Source of the DNA: Verrucomicrobiota bacterium
Lineage (GTDB): Bacteria; Verrucomicrobiota; Verrucomicrobiia; Limisphaerales; JAEYXS01
Reading direction: 5' to 3'
NCBI GenBank assembly: GCA_030834415.1
Contig: JAURFH010000011.1
Coordinates: 1-38,464, forward strand
DNA: 38,464 nt
This document shows positions 38,260 to 38,464 of this stretch, one piece after another. How positions within the stretch are numbered: position 1 is the stretch's first letter; every line of letters begins with the position of its first letter. Position numbers and translations under genes: made by a program. The notes below the pieces were generated by a model. That model ran no database searches and was not told the origin of the DNA. It saw only the letters and a list, made by a program, of their open reading frames with translations.

Positions 38260-38464
38260 TATTTCAGTTCCTTCTGTATTTGACTCCAGCCATCGCCGCG
38301 TCGAATGCGGTTAACTGTTGCGCGATTCACGCCGAGTCGTCGGGCCATTTCCGCGCCACTAAGGGAAGACGTGAGAATCTTACTAACATCATCTTCCGTT
38401 AGCTTTGAGTTGGGGTGTTTCGACCCCCTTGGGAATGCGCCTGCGCACCGACCCTTGGCGATCA
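38259..38464 (-). CDS. HNH homing endonuclease, C-terminal part (continues from 1-390)
   Basis: C-terminal portion of the same gene; 38388-38464 duplicates 1-77. Residues about 121-165 form a helix-turn-helix segment (SGAEMARRLGVNRATVNRIR) like the DNA-binding tails that follow HNH cores in homing endonucleases. Stop TAA at 38261-38259 overlaps the ATG of the next gene (TAATG), so the intruding gene is neatly coupled to the late operon. Without joining the ends, this gene looks like two unrelated fragments and neither would be called as a whole. Confidence 0.88.
   Translation of the reverse strand, partial: IAKGRCAGAFPRGSKHPNSKLTEDDVSKILTSSLSGAEMARRLGVNRATVNRIRRGDGWSQIQKELK
38388..38464. repeat. 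77-bp terminal direct repeat, copy 2
   Basis: Second copy of the sequence at 1-77. Collapsing the two copies restores one continuous 172-codon reading frame, which supports a circular or circularly permuted genome. Confidence 0.95.

Overview
The window is the complete or nearly complete genome of a short-tailed (podovirus-type) dsDNA phage, assembled as a circle. The first and last 77 bases are identical, and a gene for an HNH endonuclease reads in frame across the join. The phage carries an SU10-type major capsid protein, a P22/SU10-like portal with a long C-terminal helix, an SU10-type adaptor, a PBSX-like large terminase, and a lysis cassette with holin, endolysin and overlapping spanins. 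The outer-membrane-type spanin pair means a Gram-negative host. The GC-rich coding and several protein families (a 'MARIRSIKPEFW' replication protein, a Rad52-like annealase, a DUF6362-type protein, a Pam3 gp28-like holin) suggest an alphaproteobacterium, possibly a marine or freshwater one; that is inference.

Layout. About 10.7 kb leftward to 1, then through the join and from 38.46 kb leftward to 20.5 kb, lies one long late operon on the minus strand. In order of transcription: a signal-peptide protein, a tail/fibre protein, TerS, TerL, several small proteins, portal, tiny proteins, scaffold, major capsid protein, HNH endonuclease, a second signal-peptide beta protein, an O-antigen-ligase-like membrane protein, conserved small phage proteins, adaptor, a large DUF7178-type internal protein, a tail hub/nozzle-like protein, further tail and internal virion proteins, a third signal-peptide fibre-like protein, a metallophosphoesterase, and the lysis genes. 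Most neighbours overlap by ATGA, GTGA, TAATG or TGATG, so translation is probably coupled throughout.

The early region (10.96 to 20.5 kb) is divergent around a control region at 17.28-17.42 kb. Leftward: a Cro/CI-like regulator whose best promoter would give a leaderless mRNA, a strong terminator-like hairpin, then a Mom-like DNA modification gene, a NinG-like nuclease, a stand-alone DnaA domain IV protein, a zinc-finger protein, a replication-initiator-like protein, a T7 gp4-like primase-helicase, a DNA methyltransferase and small proteins. Rightward: small unknown proteins, a tiny membrane protein, a Rad52-family annealase, SSB and a possible NinB-like protein, ending at a rho-independent terminator that meets the end of the late operon.

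No DNA polymerase, RNA polymerase, integrase, partition gene, tRNA or CRISPR array was recognised. Replication probably uses the host polymerase, loaded by phage initiator, helicase and DnaA-like proteins, with recombination by Rad52, NinG and SSB. The least ordinary features are the O-antigen-ligase-like gene with a long overlapping partner gene inside the virion operon, three structural-type proteins with Sec signal peptides, the Mom-like modifier behind an attenuator, and the DnaA-like fragment. Several genes of 30 to 54 codons are reported here from direct reading.
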